Below, piece after piece: positions 1 to 11,646 of a DNA stretch of 64,000 nt. A model generated the notes under the pieces. It was given only the letters and a program-made list of their open reading frames with translations, ran no database searches and was not told where the DNA came from. How positions within the stretch are numbered: position 1 is the stretch's first letter; each line of letters begins with the position of its first letter. The stretch is from the NCBI RefSeq assembly GCF_027532945.1, contig NZ_JAPZTZ010000012.1:114030-178029 (forward strand), read 5' to 3'. The stretch is from Phreatobacter sp. (GTDB lineage: Bacteria > Pseudomonadota > Alphaproteobacteria > Rhizobiales > Phreatobacteraceae). Position numbers and translations under genes: made by a program.

Positions 1-1251
1 CGGCGTCGCGACAATGGTGTCGGGCCCTTTCAGGACGACGATGGCGCCGGATCGCTGCGCCGCCGACCGGGCCGACGCCAGCTTCGCCCCTTCGTCATGG
101 GCCCCGAACAGCCGGGCAAATTCCCCGGCATGGGGGGTGAGGACCACCGGCCGCCCAGGCCAGGCCCGGATGCCGGCGAAGAGCTGACCCGAAGCCTCGG
201 CGAAGGCGGTCAGCCCGTCCGCGTCGATCACGGTGGCGGCCCCGCTTGCCAGCGCCTCGGCGACGAGGGCGCGCGTTGCCTCACCCGTGCCGAGCGCCGG
301 CCCGAGGCAGACGGCATTGCGTCGCCGGTCGGCAAGGATGGCGGCAAGGCCCGCCGCGCCCTCCATCCGGTCCAGCATGATGGCGGTGAGATGGGAGGCG
401 TTGACGACGAGCGCCTCCGGCGGAGAGGCCAGCGTCACAAGGCCCGCCCCGGCCCTCAGCGCGCCGCGGGCGGCAAGCCGGGCAGCGCCGGTGCGCATGA
501 TGCCGCCGGAGACAACCACGGCATGGCCGCGATGGTACTTGTGGCCATCGAGGCGCGGGATGGGAAAAGCGTCACCCCACAGCCCCGGCTCGTTGGCGAA
601 ATCGGTCGGACGGATCGTCTCCAGCACCGCATCGGCGATGCCGATATCGGCGACCCGCAGCGTGCCGCAGAGCTCGCGCCCCGGCAGCAGCAGGTGGCCG
701 GGCTTGCGACGGAAGAAGGTCACTGTCTCGTCGGCCCGGATCGCGGCGCCCCGCACCGCCCCGCTCGCCCCGTCCACGCCCGAGGGGATATCGGCCGCGA
801 TCACCCGGCAGGGATGGGCGTTGACGGCTGCGATGACCTCGGCGGTCAACCGGTCGATGGGACGCGACAGGCCGGCGCCATAAAGCGCGTCCACGACCAC
901 GGCGACCCGGCCATGGTCCCACCGTGCCAGCGGCACCGGCGCCCGCCCCCAGGTCTCGGCGGCATCCACCGCATCGGGCGCGCGCGGGTCCGGCGGGCTG
1001 TCCGCAGCGACGGTCACCCGGAAGCCGCGATCACGAAGGACGCGCGCGGCGACATAACCGTCGCCGCCATTGTTTCCCGGCCCGCAAAGCACCACCACGC
1101 CAGCCCCGAGCGGCGTGCCGCGGGCCACCGCATCGGCGATGGCAATACCCGCGCGTTGCATCAGCACGCGGCTGGCCGTGCCGGCAGCGATGGTGAGGCG
1201 GTCAGCCTCGGCCATGGCGGCGGGGGTCAGCAGGGCGGCGTGATGGCGCAT
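1..1251 (-). CDS. nnrD: Bifunctional NAD(P)H-hydrate epimerase / ADP-dependent dehydratase (C-terminus runs off the window)
   Basis: Minus-strand reading from ATG at 1251 gives MRHHAALLTPAAMAEADRLTI..., CGPGNNGGDGYVAARVL (YjeF N motif), ADIPSGVDG, HKYHRGHAVVVSGG, LTPHAGEFARLFG; open at the left edge, so missing from the ORF track. Confidence 0.88.
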   Translation of the reverse strand, partial: MRHHAALLTPAAMAEADRLTIAAGTASRVLMQRAGIAIADAVARGTPLGAGVVVLCGPGNNGGDGYVAARVLRDRGFRVTVAADSPPDPRAPDAVDAAETWGRAPVPLARWDHGRVAVVVDALYGAGLSRPIDRLTAEVIAAVNAHPCRVIAADIPSGVDGASGAVRGAAIRADETVTFFRRKPGHLLLPGRELCGTLRVADIGIADAVLETIRPTDFANEPGLWGDAFPIPRLDGHKYHRGHAVVVSGGIMRTGAARLAARGALRAGAGLVTLASPPEALVVNASHLTAIMLDRMEGAAGLAAILADRRRNAVCLGPALGTGEATRALVAEALASGAATVIDADGLTAFAEASGQLFAGIRAWPGRPVVLTPHAGEFARLFGAHDEGAKLASARSAAQRSGAIVVLKGPDTIVATP

Positions 1252-1505
1252 GAGACCACTGTCGACAGGCCGGTGGCGGTGGTCAACCGCGGCATCGCGC
1301 CTTCGGACTCGGGCAGCCTGCACATCTTTTCGGCAGACATCTGTTAGCGAGTTCCACCCGGCGCAGACCTCCCTCGCCGTGATTGCCTTTCAAATAGGCA
1401 CATTGCTCATAACTTCGGCACATAACGGAACAGCCACCCGGCCCACGCGCGATGGCCGCATCGCTTCGCGTTGATTTCGCGCGGAAATCACGGCTCCGGC
1501 ACTCT

Positions 1506-1521
1506 GGCACGTCTCCTGCTA
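1506..1521 (+). promoter_or_regulatory. Candidate sigma-54 (RpoN) -24/-12 promoter upstream of glnB
   Basis: TGGCAC-N5-CTGCT about 65 bp upstream of the glnB ATG; one mismatch from TGGCAC-N5-TTGCT. Confidence 0.6.
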
Positions 1522-1522
1522 G

Positions 1523-1924
<402 letters not shown>

Positions 1925-1984
1925 TTTCGAAATTCGGCGGGTGGCACCCGCCGCATGCCAACGTGCAAACCAAGAGGAAGCACA

Positions 1985-3394
1985 ATGACGACTGCCAAGG
2001 ATGTCCTGAAAATGATCAAGGAGAACGACGTGAAGTACGTCGATCTCCGCTTCACCGACCCGCGTGGCAAGTGGCAGCACGTCACCTTCGACATCACCAT
2101 GATCGACGAGGAGATCTTCGCCGAGGGCACGATGTTCGACGGCTCCTCGATCGCCGGCTGGAAGGCGATCAACGAGTCGGACATGCTCCTCATGCTCGAC
2201 CCCTCGACCGCGCAGATCGACCCGTTCTTCGCCGAGACCACGATGTCGATCGTCTGCGACATCCTCGAGCCGTCGACCGGCGAGCCCTACAACCGCGACC
2301 CGCGCGGCATCGCCAAGAAGGCCGAGGCCTATCTGAAGTCGACCAAGATCGGTGACACCATCTTCGTCGGCCCCGAGGCCGAGTTCTTCGTGTTCGACGA
2401 CGTGAAGTTTGCCGCCGAGCCCTATCACACCGGCTTCAAGGTCGACTCGTCGGAGCTGCCGACCAACTCCTACACCGACTACGAGGGCGGCAACCTCGGC
2501 CACCGCGTCCGCGTCAAGGGCGGCTACTTCCCCGTGCCCCCGATCGACAGCCTGCAGGACATGCGCGGCGAGATGCTCGCCTCCATGGCCAAGATGGGCG
2601 TGAAGGTCGAGAAGCATCACCATGAGGTCGCTTCCGCCCAGCACGAGCTCGGCATGAAGTTCGACACGCTGACGCACATGGCCGACCAGATGCAGATCTA
2701 CAAGTACTGCATCCATCAGGTCGCCAACATCTACGGCAAGACCGCCACCTTCATGCCGAAGCCGGTCTTCGGCGACAACGGCTCGGGCATGCACGTGCAC
2801 CAGTCGATCTGGAAGGGCGGCAAGCCGCTGTTCGCCGGCAACAAGTATGCCGACCTCAGCCAGGAGTGCCTCTGGTACATCGGCGGCATCATCAAGCACG
2901 CCAAGGCCCTGAACGCCTTCACCAACCCGTCGACCAACTCCTACAAGCGTCTGGTCCCGGGCTATGAGGCGCCGGTCCTGCTGGCCTACTCCGCCCGCAA
3001 CCGCTCGGCTTCCTGCCGTATTCCGTGGACGGCCAACCCGAAGGCCAAGCGCGTCGAGGTTCGCTTCCCCGACCCGACCGCCAACCCCTACCTGGCCTTC
3101 GCCGCCATGCTGATGGCCGGCATCGACGGCATCACCAACAAGATCGATCCGGGCTCGGCCATGGACAAGGATCTCTATGACCTCCCGGCCAAGGAGCTCA
3201 AGAAGATCCCGACCGTCTGTGGTTCGCTCCGCGAGGCGCTCGCCAACCTCGACAAGGATCGCGCCTTCCTCAAGGCCGGTGGCGTCTTCAACGACGACTT
3301 CATCGACAGCTACATCGAGCTGAAGATGACCGAGGTCATGCGTTTCGAGATGACCCCGCACCCGGTCGAGTACGACATGTACTACTCGGTCTGA
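1985..3394 (+). CDS. glnA: Type I glutamine synthetase
   Basis: [53 protein letters not shown], and [15 protein letters not shown], which contains the adenylylation Tyr-region position. Confidence 0.97.
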   Translation: MTTAKDVLKMIKENDVKYVDLRFTDPRGKWQHVTFDITMIDEEIFAEGTMFDGSSIAGWKAINESDMLLMLDPSTAQIDPFFAETTMSIVCDILEPSTGEPYNRDPRGIAKKAEAYLKSTKIGDTIFVGPEAEFFVFDDVKFAAEPYHTGFKVDSSELPTNSYTDYEGGNLGHRVRVKGGYFPVPPIDSLQDMRGEMLASMAKMGVKVEKHHHEVASAQHELGMKFDTLTHMADQMQIYKYCIHQVANIYGKTATFMPKPVFGDNGSGMHVHQSIWKGGKPLFAGNKYADLSQECLWYIGGIIKHAKALNAFTNPSTNSYKRLVPGYEAPVLLAYSARNRSASCRIPWTANPKAKRVEVRFPDPTANPYLAFAAMLMAGIDGITNKIDPGSAMDKDLYDLPAKELKKIPTVCGSLREALANLDKDRAFLKAGGVFNDDFIDSYIELKMTEVMRFEMTPHPVEYDMYYSV

Positions 3395-3498
3395 TCCGGT
3401 CGGGCGGGCCTCGCGCCCGCCCCTCCCCGGCTCCCAAAGCGCCGGCAAGACCGATCACGATCTTCCTCCCGCCGCGCTCAGGCGCGGTCACCTTCCCA

Positions 3499-3526
3499 AC
3501 GGGCGCCCTCGGGCGCCCGTTTTTCT
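3499..3526 (+). terminator. Rho-independent terminator downstream of glnA
   Basis: ACGGGCGCC-CTCG-GGCGCCCGT hairpin followed by TTTTCTTTT. Confidence 0.85.
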
Positions 3527-3732
3527 TTTGCGTCGGCCGTCATGCGGCGGCGCGCTGCTGCGACCGCGCCACCAAGGTCGCGATCATCAATCCACACCAC
3601 CATCGTGCGAATATGTCGCACCGCGCGAGATCGCGGACTCCACAACCGTTATCCGTTTGTTAGGGCTGTCCGACCCCTTCTGACCGGGCATTCATAAGGA
3701 GAATTCACCAAGTTTCGCGCCTGAGAGGTCCG

Positions 3733-5436
3733 ATGTCCCTGGGTTCCTTCCGCATCACCACCAAGATCCTGACCATCGCGGTCGCGCTCAACCTGGCCCT
3801 CGTCGGCGTCGGCGCGATCGGCGTGACGTCTCTCCGTCAGCTGTCGTCCGACAGCGCAGCCGCTGCCGAGGTCGTCCGCGTCGTCGTCGCCTCGCCGCGC
3901 ATCAACCAGAACCTGCTCGCCATCAACCGCGCCGAATTCGCGGTCGCCGCCAACCCGTCCCCGGACTTCATCCGGGATGTCGCCGCCGAGATCGCACGCG
4001 AGGCCGATCAGGCGCGTGAGCGCTTCGCCATCATTCGCGGGCTCGCGTTGCCGGCCGTGCAGGATGCCGTGCGCAAGGCCGAGGAGGCCTTCGCCGCCGC
4101 CAAGGCGCGCAGCGACGAGACGCTGGCCCTCGCCCGCCAGGTGCGCGGTGCGCCCACCCAGGAGCAGCGTGAGCGGCTGGCGGCCATGGCGCTCGCCAGC
4201 AAGGAAAGTTCCCACACGGCTCGAGCCCTGCTTGTCGAGACGACCAACCTGATCGTCGCCCATTCCCAGGCAATGGTGGGACAGGTCCGGACCACCGCCG
4301 ATGCCCGGACCACGCTTCTCGCGATCATCATTGCCGCGGCCATCGTCGCCGGCATCGCGCTGGCGCTGCTGATCGGGCAGGTCGGCATCTCCCGTCCCAT
4401 CGGCCGCATCAATGCCGTTCTCGGAGAGCTGGCGAAGGGCAATTTCCAGGTCGCCGCCTATGGCGCTGAGCGGAAGGACGAGGTCGGCGACATTGCCAAG
4501 GCCGCCGAGACCTTCCGGATCAATGGCATGGAGACCGAGCGGATGCGCGCCGAGCAGGAGGCCGCCAAGGCGGCCGAGGCCGAGAAGCAGAAGGCGATGA
4601 TGAACGAGCTCGCCGATCGCTTCGAACAGGCCGTTGGCGGCATCGTCGACATGGTCTCCGCCGCCGCGACCGAAATGCAGGCGACCGCGACCCAGCTCTC
4701 GGCCTCGGCACAGGAGGCCTCGGCCCAGTCAACCTCGGTGGCGAGCGCGGCGGAAGAGGCCGGCGCCAATGTCACCGCCGTCGCCGGTTCGGCCGAGGAG
4801 CTCGGCGCCTCCGTCCAGGAGATCGGCCGGCAGGTCGAGCAATCCGCCACCCTCGCCCACAGCGCAGTTGGTGAGGCCGATGCCACCGGCTCCATCGTCG
4901 CAGAGCTGACGGAGGGAGCCGCCCGCATCGGCGCCATCGTTGAGATGATCTCGACCATCGCCAGCCAGACCAACCTCCTCGCCCTCAATGCCACCATCGA
5001 GGCGGCCAGGGCGGGCGAGGCGGGCAAGGGCTTCGCGGTCGTCGCCTCGGAGGTCAAGGGCCTCGCCTCGCAGACCGCCAAGGCCACCAGCGAGATCGGC
5101 GCCCAGATCGTCGCCATCCAGGAAACGACCAACAAGGCAGTCACGGCCATTGCCGGCATCACCAGCAGCATCCGCGCCATCGACCGGGCCACCACCTCCA
5201 TTGCCTCGGCGGTGGACCAGCAGGGCTCGGCAACGCGAGAGATCGTCGCCTCGGTGAGCCAGGCCTCCACCGGCACCACCGAGGTCTCTTCGGCCATCAC
5301 CTCGGTGGCCCAGGCCGCTGCCGAAACTGGTCACGGCGCGAGCCAGGTGCTCTCCGCCTCCTCCGACCTCGCGCGCCAGGCCGAGCGCCTGTCATCCGAG
5401 GTCCGGCAGTTCCTCGCGACCGTCCGGGCGGCCTGA
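3733..5436 (+). CDS. Methyl-accepting chemotaxis protein
   Basis: N-terminal TM, helical periplasmic region, second TM, HAMP, then MCP hairpin [37 protein letters not shown]. Confidence 0.95.
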   Translation: MSLGSFRITTKILTIAVALNLALVGVGAIGVTSLRQLSSDSAAAAEVVRVVVASPRINQNLLAINRAEFAVAANPSPDFIRDVAAEIAREADQARERFAIIRGLALPAVQDAVRKAEEAFAAAKARSDETLALARQVRGAPTQEQRERLAAMALASKESSHTARALLVETTNLIVAHSQAMVGQVRTTADARTTLLAIIIAAAIVAGIALALLIGQVGISRPIGRINAVLGELAKGNFQVAAYGAERKDEVGDIAKAAETFRINGMETERMRAEQEAAKAAEAEKQKAMMNELADRFEQAVGGIVDMVSAAATEMQATATQLSASAQEASAQSTSVASAAEEAGANVTAVAGSAEELGASVQEIGRQVEQSATLAHSAVGEADATGSIVAELTEGAARIGAIVEMISTIASQTNLLALNATIEAARAGEAGKGFAVVASEVKGLASQTAKATSEIGAQIVAIQETTNKAVTAIAGITSSIRAIDRATTSIASAVDQQGSATREIVASVSQASTGTTEVSSAITSVAQAAAETGHGASQVLSASSDLARQAERLSSEVRQFLATVRAA

Positions 5437-5463
5437 TCGGGCGTTCTCAGCCCGTGAATGACA

Positions 5464-5488
5464 GAGGGGCGCCATGCGGCGCCCCTTT
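5464..5488. terminator. Hairpin terminator between convergent genes
   Basis: AGGGGCGCC-ATGC-GGCGCCCCT followed by TTCC. Confidence 0.6.
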
Positions 5489-5505
5489 CCGTCTGAGGCC
5501 CCTGG

Positions 5506-6021
5506 TCAGTTCGACAGCCGCGGCAGATTGCGGACGTTGAACCGCTGGCCTGACACTTCCATATCGCCCGGGACCATGCCGCCGATGCAGGCGGCGCCGA
5601 GCCACCGCGCCTGCTGCACCATCAGCGTCTTCTGCGGCGGGGCACCGGCCATCGTCACCGACCCTTCGATCCGCATCGTATAGCCGGCCTGAAAATCCCC
5701 CGACGCCACCGCGACCGACTGGGTGCGCATGCCGCCTATGTCGCAGTCGGTCTCGATCCGATAGGTGTCGCCGACGCGGCGAATGTCGTTGCGTCGGCAC
5801 GACGCTCCCATGCCGCCCATCGCCTGGGCCATCAGCAGCTTTTCAGTCTCTGCGTCAGTGCAGACCCTGGCGAGCATCTCCGGACCACCCTGTCGCCCCT
5901 CGAGCTGCATGCGGATCTCCCACTGCCCGGGGCGTCGGGCCGGCAGGGTATCGCCGGTGGCCTGGGCGAAGGCGTGAGATGTGGGCGAGAGAGCGAGCAG
6001 AAGAATAAAAAGCCGGCGCAT
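5506..6021 (-). CDS. DUF3617-like secreted protein
   Basis: MRRLFILLLALSPTSHAFAQ signal peptide; RRPGQWEIRMQLEG...VCTDAETEKL...YRIETDCDIGG pattern of DUF3617 proteins. Confidence 0.7.
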   Translation of the reverse strand: MRRLFILLLALSPTSHAFAQATGDTLPARRPGQWEIRMQLEGRQGGPEMLARVCTDAETEKLLMAQAMGGMGASCRRNDIRRVGDTYRIETDCDIGGMRTQSVAVASGDFQAGYTMRIEGSVTMAGAPPQKTLMVQQARWLGAACIGGMVPGDMEVSGQRFNVRNLPRLSN

Positions 6022-6178
6022 GGGGGTCTCCCGGGGATGTCGCGATGGACCGCGCACCCCATAGCGCCGTGATGATGTTTCAGCGCCATGTCGCGGATTC
6101 TTCGCAGCCGCAAGCCTTGATCGCGCGGGAGAACGACGAGCGACGGCGAGCACGGCCCCTGGCGATGAGCGCCTGAGC

Positions 6179-6391
6179 TCAGAGGATGAGGAAAGCCCCG
6201 GCCAGCGCCATGGTGATGGCCCAGGCGCCGATGCGCCCGAGCGTCCAGGCCGGATCCGTCTCGTCACCTGGCAGGACGAGGCTCGTCTCTTCCGGATCGA
6301 TGCAGCCGAGGGCAAGGCCGGCGCGCTCCGCAGCACGCATCAGCTTCGCCAAATCCTGTTCGACGGTGACCAGTCCCAATACGCGGTCCAT
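6179..6391 (-). CDS. Small hypothetical protein with a C-terminal TM helix
   Basis: 70-aa ORF MDRVLGLVTVEQDLAKLMRAAERAGLALG...GAWAITMALAGAFLIL; no family recognised. Confidence 0.45.
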   Translation of the reverse strand: MDRVLGLVTVEQDLAKLMRAAERAGLALGCIDPEETSLVLPGDETDPAWTLGRIGAWAITMALAGAFLIL

Positions 6392-6595
6392 GACGCAACT
6401 CCGGAACGCCCCACCCTACTCCGCACGACCATGGACCGTCAGATGTAAACGAGGCCTTTGCGCCGGACGGGTCGCCGCTCCTGCATGCAGCGCATTGCAC
6501 GCAGCTGTGACTTTTGGGTCGCAGGTGACGTAGGGTTGCGTCACCGGGCGGTCACATGGGCGCGCTTCAACTCGCCCAATCCGAAGGAGACAGCC

Positions 6596-8593
6596 ATGAG
6601 CCAGGACATCCGCAACGCTTCCCAGCGCGCCGAAGACGCCGAGGACCGCGGCACCAGCCCGGCGGATGGCCCGACCCTCGGCGACATCGTTGCCGCCCGC
6701 TTCGGCCGGCGCGACCTGATGAAGGGCCTGCTCGGAGTGGGTGCCATCTCGGCGACGCTCGGCCCTGCTGCCCTCGCCTCCGGCACCGCTTCGGCTCAGG
6801 GCGCGGCCGCGGCCTTCGCCTTCCGCGAGCTCGATTCGACCCCGACCGACCGCGCCGAGGTGGCCGAGGGCTACAATGCCGAGGTCCTGATCCGCTGGGG
6901 TGATGCGGTCCTTGCCGATGCCCCGGCCTTCTCGCCCAGGGCCCAGACGGCCACTTCGCAGGCGCGCCAGTTCGGCTACAACAACGACTATCTCGGCTAT
7001 TTCCCGTTGCCGGGCGCGGCAAACCCGTCCGCCCATGGCCTGCTCTGCGTCAATCACGAATATACCAACGAGGAGCTGATGTTCCCCGGCCTCGGCCGGC
7101 AGGACGCCGCGGGCCCGCTCGGCCGCGAGAAGGCCTTCGCCGGGATGACCAAGGAGCTCGCCGCCGTCGAGATGATGGCCCATGGCGGCTCGGTCCTGGA
7201 GGTCCGCCGCGATGGCGAGCGCTGGCAGGTCGTCTCCGGCTCCCGCTATGCCCGCCGCATCACCGCCGAGACGCCGATGGAGATCACCGGCCCCGCCGCG
7301 GGACATCCGCGCCTGCAGACCAGCGCCGACCCGACCGGACGCCGCGTCCTCGGCATGCTCAACAACTGCGCCGGCGGCCGCACGCCCTGGGGCACCTGGC
7401 TGTCCTGCGAGGAGAACATCAACGGCTATTTCTCCGGCCGCCTTGGCGAGGGCCATGCCGAGGCCGCCAACTATCGCCGCATGGGCATTCCCGGCCGCTG
7501 GATGAACTGGGGCGACTACGAGCCCCGCTTCGACCTGTCGAAGGAACCGAACGAGCCGAACCGCTTCGGCTGGGTGGTCGAGATCGATCCGTTCGATCCG
7601 ACCTCCACCCCGAAGAAGCGCACCGCGCTCGGCCGCTTCAAACATGAGGGCGCCGCCGGCATCACCGCCCGCGACGGGCGCTACGTCCTCTATTCCGGCG
7701 ACGACGAGCGCTACGACTACGTCTATCGCTTCGTCACCGAGGGCCGCGTCTCCGGCGATCGCGCCCGGGACATGACCCTGCTCGACTCTGGCACGCTGTC
7801 GGTCGCCCGCTACAATGCCGACGGCACCGGCGACTGGCTGCCGCTGGTCTTCGGCGAGGGTCCGCTGACCCCCGCCAACGGCTTCCAGTCCCAGGCCGAC
7901 GTGGTGATCGAAGCGCGCCGCGCCGCCGACCTGCTCGGTGCCACCCGCATGGACCGCCCGGAGGATGTCGAGGCCAATCCGCGGACCGACAAGGTCTATG
8001 TCATGCTCACCAACAACAACCGCCGCAAGGCGGACGAGGTGAACCCGGCCAATCCGCGCGCCGACAACCGCTTCGGCCACATCGTCGAGATGCTGCCTGA
8101 CGGCCGCGACCACGCCGCCCCGCGCTTCACCTGGGACATCCTGGTCCGCTGCGGCGATCCTTCCATCGCGGCGGTTGGCGCGACCTTCAACAGCCGCACG
8201 ACGAAGGACGGCTGGTTTGGCATGCCCGACAATTGCGCCATCGACGCCGACGGGCGGCTGTGGATCGCAACCGACGGCAATTTCCCGAGCCGAACCGGCC
8301 GCAATGACGGCGTCTGGGCCATGGAGACCGAGGGCGACAACCGCGGCACCTCGAAGCTCTTCTTCAAGTGCCCCTTCGGCGCCGAGCTCTGCGGGCCCGA
8401 ATTCACCCCCGATGGCGAGACCTTCTTCGTCGCGCTTCAGCACCCCGGCGAGACCGACCCGGAAGATCCCAATGCCGCGCCGGCGACCTACGAGAACCCG
8501 GCGACCCGCTGGCCGGATTTCTCGCCCGACATGCCGCCGCGTCCCTCGATCGTCGCCATCACCCGCAAGGGCGGCGGCAAGATCGGCAGCTGA
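6596..8593 (+). CDS. phoX: PhoX-family (DUF839) alkaline phosphatase, Tat-exported
   Basis: Tat-like FGRRDLMKGLLGVGAISATLG; CVNHEYTNEELMFPG; GTWLSCEENINGYF; FKHEGAAGITARDGRYVLYSGDDERYDYVYRFV. Confidence 0.9.
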   Translation: MSQDIRNASQRAEDAEDRGTSPADGPTLGDIVAARFGRRDLMKGLLGVGAISATLGPAALASGTASAQGAAAAFAFRELDSTPTDRAEVAEGYNAEVLIRWGDAVLADAPAFSPRAQTATSQARQFGYNNDYLGYFPLPGAANPSAHGLLCVNHEYTNEELMFPGLGRQDAAGPLGREKAFAGMTKELAAVEMMAHGGSVLEVRRDGERWQVVSGSRYARRITAETPMEITGPAAGHPRLQTSADPTGRRVLGMLNNCAGGRTPWGTWLSCEENINGYFSGRLGEGHAEAANYRRMGIPGRWMNWGDYEPRFDLSKEPNEPNRFGWVVEIDPFDPTSTPKKRTALGRFKHEGAAGITARDGRYVLYSGDDERYDYVYRFVTEGRVSGDRARDMTLLDSGTLSVARYNADGTGDWLPLVFGEGPLTPANGFQSQADVVIEARRAADLLGATRMDRPEDVEANPRTDKVYVMLTNNNRRKADEVNPANPRADNRFGHIVEMLPDGRDHAAPRFTWDILVRCGDPSIAAVGATFNSRTTKDGWFGMPDNCAIDADGRLWIATDGNFPSRTGRNDGVWAMETEGDNRGTSKLFFKCPFGAELCGPEFTPDGETFFVALQHPGETDPEDPNAAPATYENPATRWPDFSPDMPPRPSIVAITRKGGGKIGS

Positions 8594-8602
8594 GGCGTCA
8601 CG

Positions 8603-9424
8603 TCACCGCGCGAGGTCGAGCAGCATCTGCGTCAGCGCGCCGTCGGGCGAGCGCATCGTGTCGAGGATAGAGAAATGGTCGGCCCCGGCGACCGGGACCA
8701 GCGGCCCGGTTGCGCCGGCCCGCTGCCGCGCCGCATGGAAGGCATGGGAATTGGCGACCAGCGCCGGCAGTTCAAGGCCGCCATAGGTGATGCCGAGCGG
8801 CTTCATCACGGCCGGGCGCCGCTGCGGCGACAGGTCGGCGATCTCGTCAGCGGTGAGGCGCAGGTTCTCGTTGAGATAGGTGCCCGCGAGCGGCGCGAGC
8901 TCGAAGATGCCTGATATGGCGAGGCCGGCCGTCACCGCCTCGTGGCTCAGCGCCATGGCGGCGAGATGACCGCCCGCCGACCAGCCCGCAACGATCAGCG
9001 GCCCGGCGACGCCGTGGCGCGGCCCGTCCGCCGCAAGGAGGTCGAGGGCGGCGCTGCATTCGCCGACGATGTCAGCGAGGCTCGCCTCCGGGGCCAGCGT
9101 GTAGCCGGGCATGGCGACCGACCAGCCATGGGCCATGACGCCCTCGCCGAGCACCGCGAACATCTCGCGGCGGTTCCGCATCCAGTAGCCGCCGTGGAAA
9201 TAGACGAGACAGGGCGCGCCCGCCTCGCGCGCGGGATAGAGGTCCACCTTCTGCCGCTCCCCGGGCCCGTAGGGCACGTCCATGGTCGCGGCAAAGCGCT
9301 CGCGGATGACGGCGGATTCGGCGGTCCAGCGGGTGAAGGTGTTGGACCAGCTCGGCACCGCCTGGCCATTGTTGTAGGCGGCGTCGCGCAGGAACTGCGG
9401 GACGGGGCTGACATCGATCGGCAT
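8603..9424 (-). CDS. Alpha/beta hydrolase (kynurenine formamidase-like)
   Basis: VDLYPAREAGAPCLVYFHGGYWMRNRREMFAVLGEG, HGGYW oxyanion motif, GWSAGGHLAAMAL nucleophile elbow. Confidence 0.85.
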   Translation of the reverse strand: MPIDVSPVPQFLRDAAYNNGQAVPSWSNTFTRWTAESAVIRERFAATMDVPYGPGERQKVDLYPAREAGAPCLVYFHGGYWMRNRREMFAVLGEGVMAHGWSVAMPGYTLAPEASLADIVGECSAALDLLAADGPRHGVAGPLIVAGWSAGGHLAAMALSHEAVTAGLAISGIFELAPLAGTYLNENLRLTADEIADLSPQRRPAVMKPLGITYGGLELPALVANSHAFHAARQRAGATGPLVPVAGADHFSILDTMRSPDGALTQMLLDLAR

Positions 9425-9517
9425 GGGCTTCTCCTGCCGCCACTGTGCCACGCCGATCGCCACGCGCCAGCCTTACCGGCGCGGATCATCCCCGCAGCGC
9501 AGCGCTGTCCCAAAGAC

Positions 9518-9547
9518 GAAAAAGCCGGGCGCGAAGCCCGGCTTTTC
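9518..9547 (-). terminator. Rho-independent terminator of rplM-rpsI
   Basis: AAAAGCCGGGC-GCGAA-GCCCGGCTTTT just downstream of the rpsI stop on the minus strand. Confidence 0.8.
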
Positions 9548-9576
9548 CACGAGGATCGGAACAGGTCCGAAGCGGA

Positions 9577-10053
9577 TCAGCGCTTCGAGAACTGGAAGGA
9601 GCGGCGAGCCTTGGCCCGGCCGTACTTCTTGCGCTCGACCACACGGCTGTCGCGGGTGAGGAAGCCTTCCTTCTTCAGCGCGCCACGCAGCTCCGGCTCG
9701 TAATGGGTGAGAGCCTTGGAGATGCCATGGCGCACCGCGCCGGCCTGGCCGGAGAGACCGCCGCCGGCCACCGTGACGACGATGTCGTACTGGGTGTCAC
9801 GGCCGACGAGCACCAGCGGCTGCTTCAGCAGCATCCGCAGCACCGGACGGGCGAAATAGACGTCGAGGGCACGGTCATTGACCGTGATCTTGCCCGAGCC
9901 GGGCTTCACCCAGACGCGGGCGACCGCGTCCTTGCGCTTGCCGGTGGCATAGGCGCGGCCCTGCTTGTCGAGCTTCTGGACGTGACGCGGGGCTTCCGAG
10001 CCACCGGTCTTCAGGGCGCTGAGGCCCTCGAGGGACGAAACGGTCTCAGCCAT
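9577..10053 (-). CDS. rpsI: 30S ribosomal protein S9
   Basis: [33 protein letters not shown] ... ending [24 protein letters not shown]. Confidence 0.97.
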   Translation of the reverse strand: MAETVSSLEGLSALKTGGSEAPRHVQKLDKQGRAYATGKRKDAVARVWVKPGSGKITVNDRALDVYFARPVLRMLLKQPLVLVGRDTQYDIVVTVAGGGLSGQAGAVRHGISKALTHYEPELRGALKKEGFLTRDSRVVERKKYGRAKARRSFQFSKR

Positions 10054-10055
10054 TG

Positions 10056-10517
10056 TCAGGCCCTCACGTTCTTCGAGTTCATCGCGCCGACATCGAGCGC
10101 GACGGGCGCCTGGGCCTCGTGCGGGTGCTTGTCACCGCCATAAACGCGCAGGTTCGACATCTGCTTGCGGCCGAGCGGACCGCGCGGGATCATGCGCTCC
10201 ACCGCCTTCTCGACGATGCGCTCCGGGAAACGGCCGTCGCGGATGGTCTTGGCCATGCGCTCCTTGATGCCGCCGGGATAGCCGGTGTGGTGGTAGTAGG
10301 CCTTCTGGTCCCACTTGCGGCCGGTGAAAACCACCTTGTCCGCGTTGATGATGATGACATTGTCACCGCAATCGACATGGGGGGTGTAGGTGGCCTTGTG
10401 CTTGCCGCGCAGGCGCATCGCCACGATCGTCGCAAGACGGCCCACAACAAGGCCCTTCGCGTCGATCAGAACCCACTTCTTGTCGACCTCGGCGGGCTTC
10501 GCCACATAGGTCTTCAT
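10056..10517 (-). CDS. rplM: 50S ribosomal protein L13
   Basis: [57 protein letters not shown]. Confidence 0.97.
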   Translation of the reverse strand: MKTYVAKPAEVDKKWVLIDAKGLVVGRLATIVAMRLRGKHKATYTPHVDCGDNVIIINADKVVFTGRKWDQKAYYHHTGYPGGIKERMAKTIRDGRFPERIVEKAVERMIPRGPLGRKQMSNLRVYGGDKHPHEAQAPVALDVGAMNSKNVRA

Positions 10518-10724
10518 GGTCGTGTCTTCCGGAAAAGAGAAATCGGAAGCGACGAGCGGCAGGCCGTTCGACGCGTCGGCAGGGCTATAGAAGAGCGCCC
10601 CGCCGCCGTCAATGTCGATCTACCCATTTTTCATAAGCGAATTCAGAGGCTTATAAAATAGGTATTTTGATACCGGTGTTTTTAGCCCTGAAATGCAAGC
10701 ACTTGGTCGGTTCGCCTCTTCCCC

Positions 10725-11429
10725 TCAGGGGCGCTTGGGGATCTCGAGGCCGCGCTGAACGGCGGGACGCGCCAGGCAACGCTCCAGCCAGGCCGGCACC
10801 GCCTTGAGCTCGCCATAGGCGACGAGATCGCCCGCGCCGTAGAAGCCGATGAGGTTCCGCACCCAGCCGAGCAGCGCCATGTCGGCGATGGTGTAGTCGT
10901 CGCCCATGATGAAGGCGCGGTCGGCAAGGCGCGTCTCCAGCACGCGGATGAGGCGGTGGGATTCGGCGCGGTAGCGCTCCAGCGGTCGCTTGTCCTCCCA
11001 TTCGCGCCCGGCGAATTTGTGGAAGAAACCGAGCTGGCCGAACATCGGGCCGACCGCCGCCATCTGGAAGAAGACCCACTGGATCGTCTCGATGCGCGCC
11101 ACCGGATCGGCGGGCAGGAATTGGCCGGTCTTCTCGGCGAGATAGAGCAGGATCGCGCCGCTCTCGAACAGCCCGATCGGCTTGCCGCCCGGGCCATCGG
11201 GATCGATGATCGCCGGGATCTTGCCGTTGGGGTTGAGCGACAGGAATTCCGGCCCCCAGGTCTCGTTCTGGCCGATATTGATCGTGTGCCGCTCGTAGGG
11301 GAGCCCGGTCTCCTCCAGCATGATCGACACTTTCACGCCGTTCGGTGTCGGCAGCGAATAGAGCTGGATGCGGTCGGGATGGGCGGCCGGCCAGCGGCGC
11401 GTGATGGGGAAGGCGGACAGATCGGACAT
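10725..11429 (-). CDS. Glutathione S-transferase family protein
   Basis: IQLYSLPTPNGVKVSIMLEETGLPYERHTINIG...NPNGKIPAIIDPDGPGGKPIGLFESGAILLYLAEKTGQFLP. Confidence 0.92.
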   Translation of the reverse strand: MSDLSAFPITRRWPAAHPDRIQLYSLPTPNGVKVSIMLEETGLPYERHTINIGQNETWGPEFLSLNPNGKIPAIIDPDGPGGKPIGLFESGAILLYLAEKTGQFLPADPVARIETIQWVFFQMAAVGPMFGQLGFFHKFAGREWEDKRPLERYRAESHRLIRVLETRLADRAFIMGDDYTIADMALLGWVRNLIGFYGAGDLVAYGELKAVPAWLERCLARPAVQRGLEIPKRP

Positions 11430-11646
11430 GAGGGCTCCTCGGGGCCGTCCACGTGACGGCTCGCCACAGATGGGCAGTGAGCCTCGCCGATCAACCGTCC
11501 CAAGCCAAGCGGCCCGTGACGCTCCCGGCGATGTGATGGCCCGCTGATCGGCCGCTCGGCCCAGTTGAGCGCCTGCGCGGGGCGGCGCAGGCTGACCGTC
11601 AGAGCCGGGCAAGCCGGCCCATCGTCGTCAGGAAACGCCCCCGAGG

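Noticed and set aside
6500-6545. Pho box upstream of phoX
   Set aside because: The GTCAC-type motifs present are spaced about 18 nt, not the 11-nt repeat of a PHO box
6416-8443. 675-aa minus-strand ORF opposite phoX
   Set aside because: Shadow ORF of a clear PhoX coding sequence; Ala/Gly/Val/Arg-biased product
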